64,000 nt of DNA from CBDDBH01 sp965225625. GTDB lineage: Bacteria; Pseudomonadota; Gammaproteobacteria; JADZEE01. The notes beneath the pieces are model-generated. The model had not been told where the DNA came from. It made no database searches and saw nothing but the letters and a program-made list of their open reading frames with translations. Made by a program: the position numbers and the translations under genes. Where the stretch lies: contig CBDDBH010000030.1 of the NCBI GenBank assembly GCA_965225625.1, positions 124,001 through 188,000 of the forward strand. Reading direction: 5' to 3'. Below are positions 52,367 through 62,817 of this stretch, piece after piece; positions within the stretch are counted from its first letter, which is position 1, and each line of letters starts with the position of its first letter.

Positions 52367-52389
52367 CAGGGGTCACCGCAGTGCCCCTG
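52367..52389 (-). terminator. Hairpin between mnmA and acnA
   Basis: CAGGGG pairs with CCCCTG, with an inner CAC/GTG stem around CGCA and one bulged T. It lies 23 bases past the mnmA stop and 67 bases before the acnA start. No T-run follows on the minus strand, so termination may be partial or factor-dependent. Confidence 0.45.
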
Positions 52390-52411
52390 GCGCGATTGCC
52401 TGGAGACTGGG

Positions 52412-53524
52412 TCAGGCCCTGGTGCGGTCGATGATGCCTCCGCCCAGGCATTGTTGCTCAGCATAGAAAACAACCGATTGTCCGGGACTGACCGACCGTT
52501 GTGGTTGCCTGAACCGGATCAGGTAGCGCTGATTGTCTATCTGTTCGATGACACAATCCTGGTCAGCCTGACGGTATCGGGTTTTACACATGCACTGAAA
52601 TGGGATTGCCGGTGGTGTACCGGCTATCCAGTGCATTTCGATCGCCTCCAATGTGCGACAAAACAATACCGGATGGTCGTGACCCTGACAAACGACCAGG
52701 ACGTTTTCGTCGATGTTCTTGCTCGCCACGTACCAGGGTTCTTCGCCGGCGCTGCGTACGCCACCCACGCCCAGGCCCCTTCGCTGACCAAGCGTGTATA
52801 GGTGAACGCCCTGATGGGTACCGACAACATTGCCGTCAAGATCCCGGATCTCACCGGGCCTTACCGGGAGATAACGGCTGAGAAAATTACGAAACGGTCG
52901 TTCGCCAACGAAACAAATTCCTGTGCTGTCCTTTTTCGCCTGGGTGGAAAGGCCGGCTTTAGCGGCGATTGCCCGAACGTCGGACTTGTGCAGGTGACCG
53001 AGCGGGAAAAGCGAATGTGCGAGTTGTTGCTGATCCAGTCGATATAAGAAGTAGCTCTGGTCCTTGCCGCGATCGACTCCCTTGTGGAGTTCATACTTGT
53101 CGTGTCGCTTGTAGATCTGCGCGTAGTGTCCGGTGGCGATTGTGCGGGCACCGCCGGCGAGTACATGCTCCAGGAACGCACGAAATTTAACATGCTGGTT
53201 GCACAGTACGTCCGGGTTAGGCGTACGCCCGGCCTGGCATTCGGCAAGGAAAACCTCAAATACTTTTTTCCAGTAATCGGCCGAAAGATTGACCGTGTTG
53301 AGCGGCAGGTCAAGTTCGTTGCACACGGCCAGCGCGTCTTCGACATCGACCTCATCTGCGCAGTATCCCTGCGCGTCGTCTTCCTCCCAATTCTTCATAT
53401 ACAGGCATTTGACCTCGTAACCTTGCTCGCGCAACAAAAACGCGGCAACAGACGAGTCAACGCCTCCCGAAAGTGCGACGACGATCGGGCTGATCGGACG
53501 GGAATGCAAAGCAATCGCAGACAT
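52412..53524 (-). CDS. mnmA: tRNA-specific 2-thiouridylase
   Basis: Inserts sulfur at U34 of Glu, Gln and Lys tRNAs, with sulfur from the TusABCDE relay in gammaproteobacteria. The 370 residues have the PP-loop VALSGGVDSSVAAFLL, MKNWEEDDAQGYC, the catalytic Cys in GRTPNPDVLCNQHVKF and the second Cys in STGICFVGERPF. The ATG at 53524 is preferred over a TTG two codons earlier. It follows nudJ by 28 bases, as in E. coli. Confidence 0.97.
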   Translation of the reverse strand: MSAIALHSRPISPIVVALSGGVDSSVAAFLLREQGYEVKCLYMKNWEEDDAQGYCADEVDVEDALAVCNELDLPLNTVNLSADYWKKVFEVFLAECQAGRTPNPDVLCNQHVKFRAFLEHVLAGGARTIATGHYAQIYKRHDKYELHKGVDRGKDQSYFLYRLDQQQLAHSLFPLGHLHKSDVRAIAAKAGLSTQAKKDSTGICFVGERPFRNFLSRYLPVRPGEIRDLDGNVVGTHQGVHLYTLGQRRGLGVGGVRSAGEEPWYVASKNIDENVLVVCQGHDHPVLFCRTLEAIEMHWIAGTPPAIPFQCMCKTRYRQADQDCVIEQIDNQRYLIRFRQPQRSVSPGQSVVFYAEQQCLGGGIIDRTRA

Positions 53525-53552
53525 TGTCAATGGTGGTTTTTAGTGGAACACA

Positions 53553-54008
53553 TCAATTCGGGTAGCCGACATGATCAATTAATTCGAGAGAGTAATTCCG
53601 GCCGGCAAGGAAATCCTCAACACAGCGCGAAACCAGTGGGCTGCGGTGGCGCTCGCGCCGGCGCTGTAATTCGGCCTCGTCCAGCCAGATGGTACGAATG
53701 ATATCGCTGTCAAGCGTGAGTGCGGGATCGGCATCCTCGCAATCCCCCGCAAAGCCGATCCGCAGATAGGTGATGGCATTGTCTGCGCTGCGCGAAAGAT
53801 ACATGCCCACGATGAAATGTGGCGCAAAGTGGCAGGTGGTTTCCTCCAGGACCTCGCGCTGAACGGCTTGTAGCAGCGTCTCGCCATCCTCCAAATGACC
53901 GGCCGGTTGATTGATTACGCGCCCGGCAGGAGTGTGCTCTTCGACCATCAGAAACTGGCCGCGGCGGCAGATAATCCCCGCGACGGTTACATGTGCATAC
54001 CACTCCAT
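53553..54008 (-). CDS. nudJ: NUDIX phosphatase NudJ
   Basis: Nucleoside di/triphosphate and HMP-PP phosphatase family. The 151 residues from the ATG at 54008 (MEWYAHVTVAGIICRRGQF) carry a Nudix box, GHLEDGETLLQAVQREVLEET, where the last conserved Gly is Thr. An in-frame start at 54107 would add 33 residues with no family match. The pairing with mnmA is conserved. It is divergent from nhaD. Confidence 0.9.
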   Translation of the reverse strand: MEWYAHVTVAGIICRRGQFLMVEEHTPAGRVINQPAGHLEDGETLLQAVQREVLEETTCHFAPHFIVGMYLSRSADNAITYLRIGFAGDCEDADPALTLDSDIIRTIWLDEAELQRRRERHRSPLVSRCVEDFLAGRNYSLELIDHVGYPN

Positions 54009-54193
54009 GGTGCGACCATACCACAGCTGCGGCACAAGGCCCGACGCCGCTAAAGGAAAGTCGTGAAGGTTCGCTATATAGCGTAGGAATTCCGGAATGA
54101 TGGACAAAGCTGATGGAGCGCAATGGGTGTAGTTCCCGTGCCGGCCGGCTGGCCATGTGGTACCTGAGAGTCAAGTCGCCATGGGCTAAGCGC

Positions 54194-55639
54194 ATGTTGC
54201 GATGTTACGTTGCAATATGCGCGATGGCGGCTCTGCTGTTCAGCGCGCCGAGCTTCGCTGCTGCGCCGGCGGCCCAGCAGCTCGATTTCACCGCGCATTG
54301 GGCCGGCATATCGGCACTAATCGTTTTCCTACTGGCGTACCTATTCGTTGTAGGTGAAGAAGTAATCCATCTGCGCAAATCCAAGCCGGTGATGATTGCG
54401 GCGGGTGTGATCTGGGTATTAGTGGCACTGGCTTATGCCGCCGAGGGTGATACCCACACGGCCGCATACGCAGTGCGGCACAACCTGCTTGAATTCGCCG
54501 AATTATTCCTGTTTTTGCTCGCTGCCATGACTTTTATCAACACGATGGAGGATCGCGGCATTTTCTGTGCTTTAAAAGCCTGGCTGGTGTCTCGCGGTTT
54601 CTCACTGCGGACATTGTTTTGGTTGACCGGTTGCCTTGCCTTTGTGCTGTCACCGATTGCCGACAATCTTACTACGGCGCTGCTGCTGACCACCGTTGTT
54701 ATGGCTGTTGCCGCTGACAAACCCGGATTTGCAGCAATCGCGTGCGTCAATATCGTTGTTGCCGCGAATGCCGGCGGTGCGTTCAGTCCGTTTGGGGATA
54801 TTACGACGCTCATGGTCTGGCAAAAGGGTGTTTTGCAGTTTCAGGAGTTCTTCGTGTTGTTCGTGCCGGCACTGGTGAATTGGTTGGTGCCGGCGAGCAT
54901 CATGTCGTTCGCATTTGTTAATGAGCGACCGCAACCCCTAAACGAGCAAGCGACGTTGCTGGAAGGGGCCTATATCGTGACTGGACTTTTTGTGATCACG
55001 ATAGGCCTGGCCGTTTGCTTTCACAATTTTCTGCACTTGCCGCCAGTGATTGGCATGATGACCGGATTGGGATTGCTGAAAATCTATGGATATTGGCTGA
55101 AGATGAAGGGGCGCTCGAATGGTTATTCAGACGATCCCGGAGCCGGGGCGCTAGGATTTGAGCGCGATGACTCCCAGGGTGCTGATCGGCGCGGTAACTT
55201 TAATATCTTCCAGTCGTTAGCGCGCGCCGAGTGGGACACGCTGATGTTCTTTTACGGCGTCATACTTTGCGTTGGTGGCCTGTCGGCTTTGGGTTACCTG
55301 CAGCTTGTTTCTCAGTTCATGTATGGCGACCTGGGACCGAGCTTTGCCAACGTTTCAGTCGGCATTTTGTCGGCAATCGTCGATAACATCCCGGTGATGT
55401 TTGCAGTGCTGTCAATGATGCCGGAAATGGACAAGGGCCAGTGGCTGTTAGTCACGCTGACCGCAGGTGTCGGTGGCTCTTTGTTGTCTATCGGTTCCGC
55501 AGCCGGCGTTGCAGCCATGGGGGCCGGGCGCGGAATCTATACATTCTTCTCGCACTTGAAATGGACTTGGGCGATAGCCTTAGGCTATGCCGCGGCCGTA
55601 TGGACGCACTTCATCGTGAACGCTGCGCTTTTCACTTAG
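54194..55639 (+). CDS. nhaD: Na+/H+ antiporter, NhaD family
   Basis: Exchanges internal Na+ (or Li+) for protons; known from Vibrio, Halomonas and Alkalimonas. The 481 residues begin with a cleavable-signal-like helix (MLRCYVAICAMAALLFSAPSFAAA), followed by about eleven membrane segments. Conserved motifs are FVLSPIADNLTTALLL and GGAFSPFGDITTLMVW, plus a matching repeat VGILSAIVDNIPVMFAV. The start is uncertain, since in-frame ATGs at 54155 and 54113 precede it and none has a clear ribosome site. A hydrophilic loop lies near residues 310-345. It suggests life in salty or alkaline conditions. Confidence 0.9.
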   Translation: MLRCYVAICAMAALLFSAPSFAAAPAAQQLDFTAHWAGISALIVFLLAYLFVVGEEVIHLRKSKPVMIAAGVIWVLVALAYAAEGDTHTAAYAVRHNLLEFAELFLFLLAAMTFINTMEDRGIFCALKAWLVSRGFSLRTLFWLTGCLAFVLSPIADNLTTALLLTTVVMAVAADKPGFAAIACVNIVVAANAGGAFSPFGDITTLMVWQKGVLQFQEFFVLFVPALVNWLVPASIMSFAFVNERPQPLNEQATLLEGAYIVTGLFVITIGLAVCFHNFLHLPPVIGMMTGLGLLKIYGYWLKMKGRSNGYSDDPGAGALGFERDDSQGADRRGNFNIFQSLARAEWDTLMFFYGVILCVGGLSALGYLQLVSQFMYGDLGPSFANVSVGILSAIVDNIPVMFAVLSMMPEMDKGQWLLVTLTAGVGGSLLSIGSAAGVAAMGAGRGIYTFFSHLKWTWAIALGYAAAVWTHFIVNAALFT

Positions 55640-55644
55640 CACCG

Positions 55645-58600
55645 CTAACTGCCGACGCCTGCTCTTTTTTTGATCCGTTGCACGACCGGTTCGTCCCAGT
55701 TGCCGGTAATGGAGTACTGGCGACTGAGCATATTATCGATTTGATTCGGTAGTGATTTGAACATCTTCTGGCCCAGGAAGAGAACTGCGCCGACGCCGGC
55801 GCCCGCAGGTCCGAAAAAGGCACCCGCGAGCGGCAAACTGTTTGATAGCTGCGGTGTCACCGTCACGAGTTGATCGTAGTCCTGGTCGGCTAAGCCAGTG
55901 CGTCCGGTGATTTCGATGCGTGCCGCCGGCCCGGCCATAGATAGGTTGTTGGTATAGGCGTGGCCATGATCGAGTTCGAAAACACCTTCGATGCGGTCGA
56001 AGCTAAAGCCTTTTTTAAACAGGTCGTTAAAATCCAAGGTCAACCGGCGCGGCAAGGTCTGCATACTGAGTAATCCGAACAGGCGGCCCGCCTTTGGATC
56101 TACATCCAGCAGGCGTCCGTCGTCGACCCCAATGTGCATATCACCTCTGAGATTTTCCAATTTGAAATCAGCGGGCGCACCCGGCCACTCAGCAAAAATT
56201 TGTATTTCAGTCGTGCCGCCGGCTATGGCGGCGCCGGCGTAACCGAAATTCGCCAGCAGTAAACCGAGGTCCTGTCCCTGAACGTTTATGTCAAACTGCG
56301 AATGATGGACTCCGTCTATACGCTGCCAGTCACCCTTGGCTTCGGATTTGGCGTCCTCATTTGTAAATGACAAACTTTCTATTTCTACGCCGTTCGACAC
56401 CGGTCGGGAGCTCAAACGCATCTTTCCCAGATCGACGTTATTGAACTGAAATTTATCACACTCAATCATGAGCGCTGGAAGCTCGCTCGGGTCGACGTTG
56501 AGGCGCGCCATACGGGACTCGGGACTGACGAGATTGAGGTAGTCAAAATCCGCGGTAACAACGGTGTTATCGAGGGCGAATGGCACCTCGATCTTACCGC
56601 TAAGCAGCGGCCCGGCGAGATAAATCTGCCAACGGTCGACCCCGCTTGACGCCTGCAGTTCGACATCGCTGAACTCAAAGCCGAAAGCTTCAAGCGAGTC
56701 GATGGTGACATCGAAAGTGGTGGCAATCGTGGGTGCAACAGAATCGACAGACTTCTTTTCGCTCACACCATGGCGCAGTCTGGTAATCCATCGCTCCAGC
56801 GAAAGCTGCGGCAGATGCCCTACCATCGTCAGACCTTCCGGCGTCGCTTCGGGCCCAATCGACGAATTGCCGAACACCAGCGATGCGTCGTGCAGGTGCT
56901 TGCGGTTTGCTTCATCGCGCTGCGTAATTACCCGGCCACGCATGCTGTCGCCATATTGGAAACTGATGTTGCTTTCTTGTTTGCTCAAGGGTCCGGCAGA
57001 TATACGCAAGCTACGTTTTTCCTGCTGGCTCTTGCCCAGCGGATTTGGCAGACCGACTTCCATACCGTCGAGTGCTGACTCGACCGTCACGATTCTCTCT
57101 GGTGCGTGCTTAAGACGCGTATGTGTTTTTAGCGTGGTGGTCCAGTCTGTTTCGCCCTCTAGCGAATCAAATAGCTCACGCGCCTGCAGCCAATCCGTTA
57201 CGGCAGGTGCGAGCTTCTGCATTTGTTTGTGGATGAGTTCGGGTTTTGCTTTGCCTGTTAGCGTAAATTCGTCGCGGCTGCCATCCTCGTCCGGTTGTCC
57301 TCGACCGGTCAGGCTCACCGGAGTATCGAGGTATGTGCCGGTCATTTGCTCGATATTCCAGTGTTTTCCTTTAAATTGGAGTTCGCCTTTCAACGCTTGC
57401 AAATTGATCGGTAACTCCTGCGACTGCAACTCGGTGTCGTCAATACTCAGGATCCCACTTGCTAACGGTTTGCTGCCGCGCGGTAGCGGCACGAGCAGAT
57501 CCAGATCCAGTTGCATCGGCCCGCTGATATCGAGATTCGCAAGTCGTCGGCCAAGCGTCAACGACAACGGGCTCGCATCGATCACGGCGCGCGCGTCTTC
57601 GGCCTTAAATTTGAGCTTGCCGGTTGCCTCGACGACCCGCTTTTTGATTGTCAAGTCCGGGATCCGCGTGTGCACCTCCAGAAAATCCAGATTGAGCATT
57701 TTGCCGGAGGCCGCATTAGTGATGAATTCACGCCCCTGGAACAACAGCTCGGCTTCCACCTCTTCCAGCCGGGGCCACAATGGATGGAAGTCGAGCAGCA
57801 AGTCCTCCACCGTGAACCGCGCTTTGAATACGCCTTCGCTGTTATCAAACGGGAAATGCTCAAGCGGCCCGCGAACCACGACAATGCCCGACGTCAGCTG
57901 ACCGCCGTTGATCGCGCGCTGAATCCAATCGTAGCCTCGAGCCGGCAGTACGCCCTTAGGCACTAACCGCGGCAGTTGCTCGAGGTTTCCTCGCTGCACG
58001 TTGGCGATCATGTTGATGATGGGGCTAGTGTCCGGTTGCCAGTGCGCGGCGCCGGAGAGCTCGGCGTCGAGCGCCTCGCTCGTTGCCCGCAGCGCCTCCA
58101 CGGTGACAGTCCAGCCGGCCTCGCTGGGCGCCCAGGCGAGGTCACCAGTAACAGTTCCGAATTCGAGTTCTTCCTCGATTCGTTCACCGAAATCCAGTCG
58201 CAGCTTGGAACTGGATAGCTGTATCGATCCACCGTCGGCATCGGCCTTTACGGTACCGCTAAGGCCCTGAACGCCGGGCAAACCTTTGAATGCCTTAGTG
58301 GCAATGCCGCCGAATTCGGCGCGAAGATAAAAGCGTTGCGCCAGAGGTCGGTCTGCAAAATAGCCGATGCGCAGATCACGAAGCTCACCGCCGGGCTGCA
58401 TGGTCGCTACGGCGGAGCGTATAGATTCCGGCAATACGGCGATATTTGGAATTAGCGGGGCAATGTCGTTCAGGCGCAGAAAAGATGCACGCGCGATCAA
58501 ACTGGTTGGTTCGGCGGCCGCAGTGTTAATTAGCGCCAGGGAAAAATCAGATTGCGGCCACGCGCCGTTACCGGTAGTGACATCGAGTTTATCCAGGCTC

Positions 58601-59544
58601 AGCAGCCAATGCCCTTGCATGTCACGTTGTGCGTGCAGGTTGCCACTGGCGCGGGTCAGCTCGAAGCGATAGTCGTCGACACCAATCTCGACGCCGTCCA
58701 GATCTACCTTGCCGTCAATACTTACCAATCGCGCGTTTTCCCAGCGACTCCACAGATGGAAACCCAGTAAGCCCTTATCGAGACGCAGTCCTAGCCACTG
58801 GCTGTAATCCAACATTCCGGGAGGATCGATTCCCTGACCCTCAATGTAGATATCGCCGGACCAGTTCTTGGTGAGCAAATCGCCTTGCACATCGAGTAAG
58901 AAATTGAATTTCTCGCCTATCTCCTCTGGCAAGTGCGCAGATCCCTCCAGCTGTCGGCGCTCCCCATCGGTGCGAATACGCAGGCTGACGTCGGAGAAAA
59001 CCACCGGGCGTAGCAACGATTGCCGATCGTGCCAGATGATCTTTGCTGATTGGATGGCAAGATTCTTCTGATTCTGCAGCCAGTAAGCGAGTGCGTTCTG
59101 GCGCACGCTGGGCAATCCCGCTTGTTCAGGTGCCACGCCCTCAATGGTTACCGCGCCGTTAGGACTGCGCAATAAGGTTAGCTCGACCCCGGAGACGGTG
59201 ACCTGGCCCGGTACCAGCGCGCGCCGCAGCACCGAGGTGAATATATCCACAGAGACATCAGCCTGTTCGAAATGCGTAAGCGTGCGCGTCTTTGTTGTGT
59301 CGAGCAGTCGGATACCTTGCAGGTGCAAATGCGGTGTCCACCCTCGCCAGGTGGCCTGGATCCGGTCGATCTCGACCGGTTGAGCCATGTACTGGCTAAC
59401 CCAGCTTTCGATCTCTGAGCGATATTCGCCGATGCCGGGCAACATCAACCGTACGAGGCTTACAAATACCGCTGCGGCCAGGATCACGAGTGCCACGCCA
59501 GACCAGAAGTAGGCCAGCAACATTTTTAGCAAGGCTTTAAACAT
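55645..59544 (-). CDS. yhdP: YhdP family AsmA-like envelope protein
   Basis: Very long protein that in E. coli helps move phospholipid to the outer membrane, with TamB and YdbH as relatives. The 1299 residues start with one membrane anchor (about 12-38), then a long periplasmic beta-rich region with DUF3971-type repeats and a C-terminal AsmA-like domain (DVDPKAGRLFGLLSMQTLPRRL, DFNDLFKKGFSFDRIEGVF, GRTGLADQDYDQLVTVTPQL). The ATG at 59544 directly precedes the anchor. It is 24 bases after rng, the standard rng-yhdP order. Confidence 0.95.
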   Translation of the reverse strand: MFKALLKMLLAYFWSGVALVILAAAVFVSLVRLMLPGIGEYRSEIESWVSQYMAQPVEIDRIQATWRGWTPHLHLQGIRLLDTTKTRTLTHFEQADVSVDIFTSVLRRALVPGQVTVSGVELTLLRSPNGAVTIEGVAPEQAGLPSVRQNALAYWLQNQKNLAIQSAKIIWHDRQSLLRPVVFSDVSLRIRTDGERRQLEGSAHLPEEIGEKFNFLLDVQGDLLTKNWSGDIYIEGQGIDPPGMLDYSQWLGLRLDKGLLGFHLWSRWENARLVSIDGKVDLDGVEIGVDDYRFELTRASGNLHAQRDMQGHWLLSLDKLDVTTGNGAWPQSDFSLALINTAAAEPTSLIARASFLRLNDIAPLIPNIAVLPESIRSAVATMQPGGELRDLRIGYFADRPLAQRFYLRAEFGGIATKAFKGLPGVQGLSGTVKADADGGSIQLSSSKLRLDFGERIEEELEFGTVTGDLAWAPSEAGWTVTVEALRATSEALDAELSGAAHWQPDTSPIINMIANVQRGNLEQLPRLVPKGVLPARGYDWIQRAINGGQLTSGIVVVRGPLEHFPFDNSEGVFKARFTVEDLLLDFHPLWPRLEEVEAELLFQGREFITNAASGKMLNLDFLEVHTRIPDLTIKKRVVEATGKLKFKAEDARAVIDASPLSLTLGRRLANLDISGPMQLDLDLLVPLPRGSKPLASGILSIDDTELQSQELPINLQALKGELQFKGKHWNIEQMTGTYLDTPVSLTGRGQPDEDGSRDEFTLTGKAKPELIHKQMQKLAPAVTDWLQARELFDSLEGETDWTTTLKTHTRLKHAPERIVTVESALDGMEVGLPNPLGKSQQEKRSLRISAGPLSKQESNISFQYGDSMRGRVITQRDEANRKHLHDASLVFGNSSIGPEATPEGLTMVGHLPQLSLERWITRLRHGVSEKKSVDSVAPTIATTFDVTIDSLEAFGFEFSDVELQASSGVDRWQIYLAGPLLSGKIEVPFALDNTVVTADFDYLNLVSPESRMARLNVDPSELPALMIECDKFQFNNVDLGKMRLSSRPVSNGVEIESLSFTNEDAKSEAKGDWQRIDGVHHSQFDINVQGQDLGLLLANFGYAGAAIAGGTTEIQIFAEWPGAPADFKLENLRGDMHIGVDDGRLLDVDPKAGRLFGLLSMQTLPRRLTLDFNDLFKKGFSFDRIEGVFELDHGHAYTNNLSMAGPAARIEITGRTGLADQDYDQLVTVTPQLSNSLPLAGAFFGPAGAGVGAVLFLGQKMFKSLPNQIDNMLSRQYSITGNWDEPVVQRIKKRAGVGS

Positions 59545-59568
59545 GTCGTTCAGTGCGCATCGCAATCT

Positions 59569-61092
59569 TTACATCAGTACTACATCGTATTGTTCGGCTG
59601 AATACATGGTTTCAGCCTGCAGGCGAATGGGTTTACCGATAAACTTCTCCAGCTCCGCAACACTGGTTGATTCGTCATCGAGCAAACGATCCACGACTTC
59701 CTGCGAGGCAACGACCAGCAACCGTTGGGCGTCGAACATCCGGGCTTCGCGTAACAACTCCCGCAAAATCTCATAGCAGACGGTTTCAGCCGTCTTTGTC
59801 GATGCCCGCCCTTGGCACAACGGGCAAGGCTCGCAAAGCACGTGTTCCAGGCTCTCGCGCGTTCGTTTACGGGTGACCTGTACAAGGCCGAGCGAGGTGA
59901 TCTCACTAATGGTCGTTTTTGTATGATCCCGCTCCAGGCTGCGCTCCAACGCGCGTAATACCTGGCGCTGATGCTCAACATCAATCATGTCAATGAAATC
60001 AATGATGATTATGCCACCCAGATTGCGTAGCCGCAGCTGTCTGGCGATCGCCTGGGCCGCTTCCAGGTTGGTCTTAAAGATGGTTTCCTCAAGGTTGCGT
60101 TTGCCTACGAAGCCACCGGTATTGACGTCAATGGTTGTCATAGCTTCGGTTTGGTCGATCACCAGCTGACCGCCGGATTTTAAATTGGCCTGTCGCAGCA
60201 GTGCTTTCTGTATCTCGTCTTCGACCGAGTACAAATCCAGAATCGGACTTTCTCCAGCGTACAGCTCAATGCGCTCAACCAGAGCGGGAACGAATTGCTG
60301 TGCGAATTCGATCACTTTTGCGTAGGTCTCTTTGCAGTCGATCCTTACCTTCTCAACGGTGCCCTGAGCGACGTCACGAATCGTACGCAGAACCAGCGGC
60401 AAATCCTCATAAACAATGCTTTCCGCCGGGGCCGAGCGGCCGCGACTTTGGATGACAGTCCACAAGCGCTTAACAAATTCCATGTCCATGAACAGATTGT
60501 CATCATCGACACCTTCGGCGGCGGTACGCACGATGTAGCCGCCTTCCTGCTGTTCGCAAAGCAGGCGTGGATTAACGTACTCCTGCGCATCGGCTTCGAT
60601 TGACAGCTCCGGTTCCTTTTGTGTCAGCACACCTCGCAGTCGTGCTCTTTCATCTTCGTTCTCGATTCGTTGTGATATTCCGATCACTCGATACCCAGGC
60701 ATGAAAACGAGATAACGCGATGGAATGCAAACACGCGTCGTCAATCGCGCGCCCTTACTGCCGAGCGGATCTTTTACGACTTGCACCAGCAGCTGTTGGC
60801 CTTCGATCAAAATCTGTTCGATGCAAATCTGCTCGGCTGCGGATCCGTCGTTACCACTGTATGGTTGCCCGACTATATCCGATACGTGCAAAAATGCGGT
60901 ACGCTCGAAACCAACGTCCAAAAATGCCGCACCCATGCCGGGCAGCACGCGTGAAACGACGCCCTTATAGATGTTGCCCACCAGGCCGCGCTTACGGCTG
61001 CGTTCGATGGTGACTTCTTGCAAGACGCCGTTCTCCACCAGTGCAACACGGGTTTCCTGCGGCGCCACATTGACTAAAATTTCCTCCGACAT
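59569..61092 (-). CDS. rng: Ribonuclease G
   Basis: Endoribonuclease that matures the 5' end of 16S rRNA and degrades some mRNAs. The 507 residues have an N-terminal S1 domain (about 38-125: GNIYKGVVSRVLPGMGAAFLDVG), the catalytic DNase-I-like domain with Mg ligands in TIDVNTGGFVG and IIIIDFIDM, and the zinc-link CEPCPLC. No RNase-E-type long C-terminal tail is present. The ATG at 61092 (MSEEILVNV) fits the family; a codon at 61125 is also in frame. The usual upstream maf gene is absent. Confidence 0.96.
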   Translation of the reverse strand: MSEEILVNVAPQETRVALVENGVLQEVTIERSRKRGLVGNIYKGVVSRVLPGMGAAFLDVGFERTAFLHVSDIVGQPYSGNDGSAAEQICIEQILIEGQQLLVQVVKDPLGSKGARLTTRVCIPSRYLVFMPGYRVIGISQRIENEDERARLRGVLTQKEPELSIEADAQEYVNPRLLCEQQEGGYIVRTAAEGVDDDNLFMDMEFVKRLWTVIQSRGRSAPAESIVYEDLPLVLRTIRDVAQGTVEKVRIDCKETYAKVIEFAQQFVPALVERIELYAGESPILDLYSVEDEIQKALLRQANLKSGGQLVIDQTEAMTTIDVNTGGFVGKRNLEETIFKTNLEAAQAIARQLRLRNLGGIIIIDFIDMIDVEHQRQVLRALERSLERDHTKTTISEITSLGLVQVTRKRTRESLEHVLCEPCPLCQGRASTKTAETVCYEILRELLREARMFDAQRLLVVASQEVVDRLLDDESTSVAELEKFIGKPIRLQAETMYSAEQYDVVLM

Positions 61093-61356
61093 TGCGGCTT
61101 GGTAGTTCCTTATGGCGCTGCTCACAGAAAGCGCTTTAAGTTCTTAATAAACAAACAAGTTTGACCCGGATCGGCGATAAATGCCAGTATCTGCGGTGCG
61201 ACCCAGATCTCATTTTTGGGTGCGTGCGGGGCGCGCGTCATCGCGGCGGCGTATTATTGCGCTTTGACACGCTTGTCGCGCCTATGTCCCAGGGCGAGAG
61301 CGCAACCGGAGATTTCCCCAGCGGCCGCGTTCTTGAGCCAACTGAAAAGGTAGATT

Positions 61357-62817
61357 GTGACGATATCCACTAATTCCCTGTTGCGTAAACTCGCACGGAT
61401 AGTTCCAAAAGAGGCGATTATCGCGAGCGCAGAAGAGCTGCGTCCGTTCGAATGTGATGGGCTCTCCGCATATCGTCAGTTACCCAGGGTAGTGGTGCTG
61501 CCCACAAACATCGCGGAGATCCAGGCGACCCTGCGTGTGTGCAGCGAGCATGGTGTGCCGGTCGTGGCGCGAGGTGCGGGTACCGGACTGTCGGGCGGTG
61601 CATTGCCGGACAAGCACGGAGTTTTGCTCAGCCTCACGCGTTTTACGCGAATAGTGGAAGTCGATTACGCGAATCGCACCGCGGTGGTGCAACCGGGTGT
61701 TACGAATCTGGCAATTTCACAGGCCGTAGCCGAGCACGGGCTGTATTATGCGCCCGATCCTTCCTCTCAAATCGCCTGTACGATTGGCGGCAATGTTGCC
61801 GAGAATTCCGGTGGCGTGCATTGCCTGAAATACGGCTTGACGGTACACAATATCCTCGCACTGAAGGTCTGTACGATGGACGGTGAGATACTCGAAATTG
61901 GTGGTCCGGCACTTGACACGCCAGGCTACGATTTGCTGGCCATTATGACCGGTTCAGAAGGCCTGCTGGGGGTCATCGTCGAGATTACGGTCAAGCTGTT
62001 GCCCATACCGCACTCTACCGAGGTCGCGTTGGCGAGTTTCGCGCGTATCGACGATGCAGGCAACGCCGTGACCGGCGTCATTGCAGCGGGGATCGTACCC
62101 GCGGGCCTGGAGATGATGGATCGGTTGGCAATTCATGCAGCCGAAGAATATATCCACGCTGGTTACCCACGAGATGCCGAAGCGATCCTTATTTGCGAAG
62201 TTGATGGAGTGCGTGCGGACGTTGACGATCAGATTGCCCGGGTAACGCAGATATTTCTCGACAATCACGCCAGCGCGGTGCAAGTCGCCGGCGACCCCGA
62301 GCAGCGGCGCAAATTGTGGGCGGGTCGCAAAGCGGCGTTTCCGGCGATTGGACGTATAGCGCCGGATTACTATTGCATGGATGGCACGATTCCGCGTCGC
62401 CGGCTATCCGAAGTATTGGTCCGGATCGGTGAGCTTTCCAACCAGTACGCACTGCCGGTCGCCAATGTCTTTCATGCTGGCGACGGTAATCTACATCCGT
62501 TAATCGCATACGACGCGAACATTCCCGAGCAATTGCAGAAAGCCGAGCGCTTGGGTGGTGAGATCCTGGAGTTGTGCGTTGCTGTGGGTGGTACGATTAC
62601 GGGTGAGCACGGGGTCGGAGTCGAAAAGCTGAATCAAATGTGCGTGCAATTCGGAACCGTCGAATTGGCCCATTTCCATGCGCTTAAACGCGCATTCGAC
62701 GAGAAGGAACTGTTAAACCCGGGCAAGGCCGTGCCGACTTTGAAACGTTGCGCGGAGCTCGGTCGCATGCATGTCCACGATGGGCAGCTACCGTTCGCAC
62801 ACTTGGAGCGTTTCTAG
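61357..62817 (+). CDS. glcD: FAD-linked oxidase, GlcD type (glycolate/D-lactate dehydrogenase)
   Basis: Probable flavoprotein that oxidises a 2-hydroxy acid, glycolate or D-lactate. The 486 residues show the PCMH FAD-binding domain (VPVVARGAGTGLSGGALP, PDPSSQIACTIGGNVAENSGG) and the C-terminal oxidase domain (NVFHAGDGNLHPLI, TGEHGVGVEKL). The GTG start has AAGG seven bases upstream. No glcE or glcF follows; the next gene converges on it. It could therefore be a lone D-lactate or 2-hydroxyglutarate-type enzyme, with the other subunits elsewhere. Confidence 0.88.
   Translation: MTISTNSLLRKLARIVPKEAIIASAEELRPFECDGLSAYRQLPRVVVLPTNIAEIQATLRVCSEHGVPVVARGAGTGLSGGALPDKHGVLLSLTRFTRIVEVDYANRTAVVQPGVTNLAISQAVAEHGLYYAPDPSSQIACTIGGNVAENSGGVHCLKYGLTVHNILALKVCTMDGEILEIGGPALDTPGYDLLAIMTGSEGLLGVIVEITVKLLPIPHSTEVALASFARIDDAGNAVTGVIAAGIVPAGLEMMDRLAIHAAEEYIHAGYPRDAEAILICEVDGVRADVDDQIARVTQIFLDNHASAVQVAGDPEQRRKLWAGRKAAFPAIGRIAPDYYCMDGTIPRRRLSEVLVRIGELSNQYALPVANVFHAGDGNLHPLIAYDANIPEQLQKAERLGGEILELCVAVGGTITGEHGVGVEKLNQMCVQFGTVELAHFHALKRAFDEKELLNPGKAVPTLKRCAELGRMHVHDGQLPFAHLERF

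Noticed and set aside
56702..57901. 399-codon frame on the + strand
   Set aside because: Antisense inside yhdP; serine/cysteine/arginine-rich composition typical of a shadow frame.
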